In this document: piece after piece, positions 5,051 to 6,865 of the stretch
How the letters are laid out: every line of letters begins with the position of its first letter
Numbering within the stretch: the first letter of the stretch is position 1
Assembly: GCA_046728075.1 (NCBI GenBank)
Contig: JBKPDV010000065.1
Span: 1 to 6,865, forward strand
From: JBKPDV01 sp046728075
GTDB taxonomy: Bacteria > Acidobacteriota > Thermoanaerobaculia > UBA5066 > Gp7-AA6
DNA: 6,865 bases
Direction of reading: 5' to 3'
Position numbers and translations under genes: made by a program
Notes under the pieces: generated by a model
What the model was told of the DNA's origin: nothing
Database searches by the model: none
The model's input: only the letters and a program-made list of their open reading frames with translations

Positions 5051-6814
5051 CTATGGCGGCAGGCCGGCCTGATGCCATGCTTCCATCAGCGTTGCAGCCA
5101 GGGCGGGCGTGATCCCAATGGCATTGCAATATCCACTCGAACTGAATGATGGTTGCAGCACAAGCACCTGCTTGGCGGCGGCTTTGGCTTCCGCCGTTCG
5201 CCCGAGTTTGGCAAGCGCCGCCGCCAAGAGGCTCTGGGTCACGCTGAAGCTTGGATTGGACAAGACGGCTCGCCGGGCGGCTGTTGCCGCTTCCTCGTAT
5301 TGCCCAAGTATGAAATTGCCGACGGCTACGGCTTGGTGACCCCCAAAGGCAAACCGGTCTACAGGGCTGACCCGCAACGCACGCTCGGCCCACTCGATCG
5401 CCCGCTCCGCCTCTCCGGACCAGGCCAGGAAAATGCCGCCAAGAAAGAGCGCGAAGGCGCAAGAGGGGCTCAATGCAAGCGCCCGCTCGAATGCTTCACG
5501 GGCAGCAGCGCGATCATGCTCCACCAGCCCGATGACGAAAGCGCCCAGGGCCATGGCGGTTGCGTCATCGCGGCCATGGGTGACTGCTGCGCGAGCGTGG
5601 CGAACGGCCGCGATGCGGTCGGTCTCCTCGAACCCAGCTCGGATGAACAGGAACTGCTTGCACCAGGCGAGCAGGCCATGGGCGCCGGCGTAGTCGGCCT
5701 CCAGCGCCAGCGCCTGCTCGAGCAGCGGCACCGCTTTGGCTGCCTCCTCCGGCATGGCTACGTAGACGTGAGGAAGGGCGCGCAGAACGAGATCGTAGGC
5801 GTCGAGATTGTCGGGCCTCTTGCGCTTGACGCGTTCGATTTCCGCATCACGCAAGCTCGGCTCGATTGCACCCACAACGCTTAACGTGATCTCGTCCTGT
5901 AGTGCAAAGATGTCGTCGAGACGGCTGTCGTAGCGGTGCGCCCAAAGGTGCACGCCGGTTTCCGCCTCCACCAGCTGGGCACTGATTCGAATGCGCTCGT
6001 CCGCCTTGCGGACGCTGCCTTCCAGCACATAGCGCACGCCCAATTCGCGACCGACCCGCTTCACGTCGACGGGCTGCCCTTTGTAGGTGAAGGTGGAATT
6101 GCGCGCGATCACGAACAGCCACTTGATGCGCGAGAGTCCCGTGATGATGTCCTCCACCATCCCGTCGGCGAAATAGTCCTGCTCTGGATCGCCGCTCATG
6201 TTCTGGAATGGCAGGACTGCGATCGACGGCTTGTCGGGTAGTGGCAGCGTGTCCTTGGACGAAAGCACAGTCGAGGTATCGGCACCAGGTTTGGACGGCT
6301 TGACGCGGTAGACACGCACGGGCTCCGGGATGTTGTGGAGCCGCTGCTCGCCGAGATCGGCATACACGCAGGCGAGCTTGCCTCTTACCTGATCGTAGAC
6401 ATTGCGTCCGATGCAGATACTGCCAGGCTCCGCAAGCTTCTCCAGCCGCGAAGCGATGTTGACGCCGTCGCCGTGAATTGTATCGCCCTCGGCAATTACA
6501 TCCCCCAGATTGACACCCATCCGGAAGGCCATTCGCTTGTCTTCCGGCAGGTTGGCGTTCTGGTGAGCTAGCCCCTTCTGAGCCTCGACGGCGCACTGTA
6601 CCGCATCGATTGCGCTCGCAAACTCGACAAGCAGGCTATCCCCGGCGGAACCGACGATCCGCCCGTGGAACTGGAGGATCTTGGGTTCAATGACCTCGGC
6701 ACGAAGCTTAGTCAGGCGAGCGAGCGTGCCTGATTCGTCGGCCGCCATGAGCCGAGAGTACCCGGCCACGTCGGCTGCCAGGATCGCTGCAAGCCTGCGC
6801 TGCTGCTGCGCCAA
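5051..6814 (-). CDS. Class III adenylate/guanylate cyclase-domain protein with TolB/FlgO-like region and TPRs
   Basis: The 587-residue protein has three parts. Residues 8-170 are a class III nucleotide cyclase homology domain with metal-binding Asp15 (AADVAGYS) and Asp59 (GDSLLVEF), NLGDV at 102-106 and the transition-state pair Asn119/Arg123 (VNIASRLE). Residues 195-320 are the region often found after this domain in rhizobial proteins (PSIAVLPF, FADGMVEDI, VLEGSVRK), resembling TolB/FlgO N-terminal folds. Residues 355-560 hold about five TPR-like helix pairs, for example 435-450, 470-484 and 505-521. No membrane segment is evident, so it is probably cytosolic, making a cyclic nucleotide in response to a protein partner. 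The usual base-reading Lys and Asp positions appear as Gly55 and Thr112, so substrate and even activity are uncertain. Translation must begin at TTG 6814, because an in-frame stop (6842-6844) lies ten codons upstream and the only better codon (Met23) would delete Asp15. Confidence 0.9.
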   Translation of the reverse strand: MAQQQRRLAAILAADVAGYSRLMAADESGTLARLTKLRAEVIEPKILQFHGRIVGSAGDSLLVEFASAIDAVQCAVEAQKGLAHQNANLPEDKRMAFRMGVNLGDVIAEGDTIHGDGVNIASRLEKLAEPGSICIGRNVYDQVRGKLACVYADLGEQRLHNIPEPVRVYRVKPSKPGADTSTVLSSKDTLPLPDKPSIAVLPFQNMSGDPEQDYFADGMVEDIITGLSRIKWLFVIARNSTFTYKGQPVDVKRVGRELGVRYVLEGSVRKADERIRISAQLVEAETGVHLWAHRYDSRLDDIFALQDEITLSVVGAIEPSLRDAEIERVKRKRPDNLDAYDLVLRALPHVYVAMPEEAAKAVPLLEQALALEADYAGAHGLLAWCKQFLFIRAGFEETDRIAAVRHARAAVTHGRDDATAMALGAFVIGLVEHDRAAAREAFERALALSPSCAFALFLGGIFLAWSGEAERAIEWAERALRVSPVDRFAFGGHQAVAVGNFILGQYEEAATAARRAVLSNPSFSVTQSLLAAALAKLGRTAEAKAAAKQVLVLQPSFSSSGYCNAIGITPALAATLMEAWHQAGLPP

Positions 6815-6838
6815 GATCCGCCCCCACGGTATGATCGC

Positions 6839-6844
6839 ATTCTA
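6839..6844 (-). promoter_or_regulatory. Possible -10 element of the cyclase gene
   Basis: On the minus strand TAGAAT matches five of six bases of the sigma-70 -10 consensus and lies 24 bases before the TTG start. The -35 position falls at or beyond the window edge, so the promoter cannot be completed. A GGGGG run at 6821-6825 is the only ribosome-site candidate. Confidence 0.3.
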
Positions 6845-6865
6845 GCCCATTCGATAGTACCGGCG

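Overview
The window is GC-rich. Its gene set points to an alphaproteobacterium, most likely of the Rhizobiales: an E. coli-like cytochrome bd operon with CydX, a class III cyclase fused to a TolB/FlgO-like region and TPRs, and a group II intron of a type I associate with rhizobia. This placement is inferred from gene types and style only.

Layout, left to right. Positions 1-261 hold the 3' end of a group II intron. A short piece resembling the N-terminus of its reverse transcriptase runs almost directly into domains V and VI, so most of the reverse transcriptase is missing. Positions 262-710 hold no gene I can recognise. Positions 711-3711, minus strand, are a compact four-gene operon transcribed cydP > cydA > cydB > cydX. 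It encodes a bd-type quinol oxidase (CydA and CydB) with two single-helix microproteins, one at each end. Positions 3712-4323 are a 0.6-kb gap between divergent genes, holding CCGG-centred palindromes near the cyd promoter side and a degenerate inverted repeat. Positions 4324-4989, plus strand, encode a Tat-exported intradiol ring-cleavage dioxygenase. After a 61-nt convergent gap with a GC hairpin, positions 5051-6814 on the minus strand encode the cyclase/TPR protein, which begins at a TTG codon just inside the right edge.

How the genes work together. The cyd genes form one functional unit: a high-affinity, membrane-bound oxidase oxidising quinol and reducing O2 to water. The assembly transporter genes cydDC are not in the window. 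The dioxygenase also consumes O2, but on aromatic diols outside the cytoplasm, and nothing in the sequence shows co-regulation with cyd beyond the shared divergent region. The cyclase looks like an independent regulatory gene. I found no CRISPR array, tRNA, rRNA or complete insertion sequence. The most unusual items are the internally deleted intron, the cydP/cydX bracketed operon, and the altered base-recognition positions in the cyclase.
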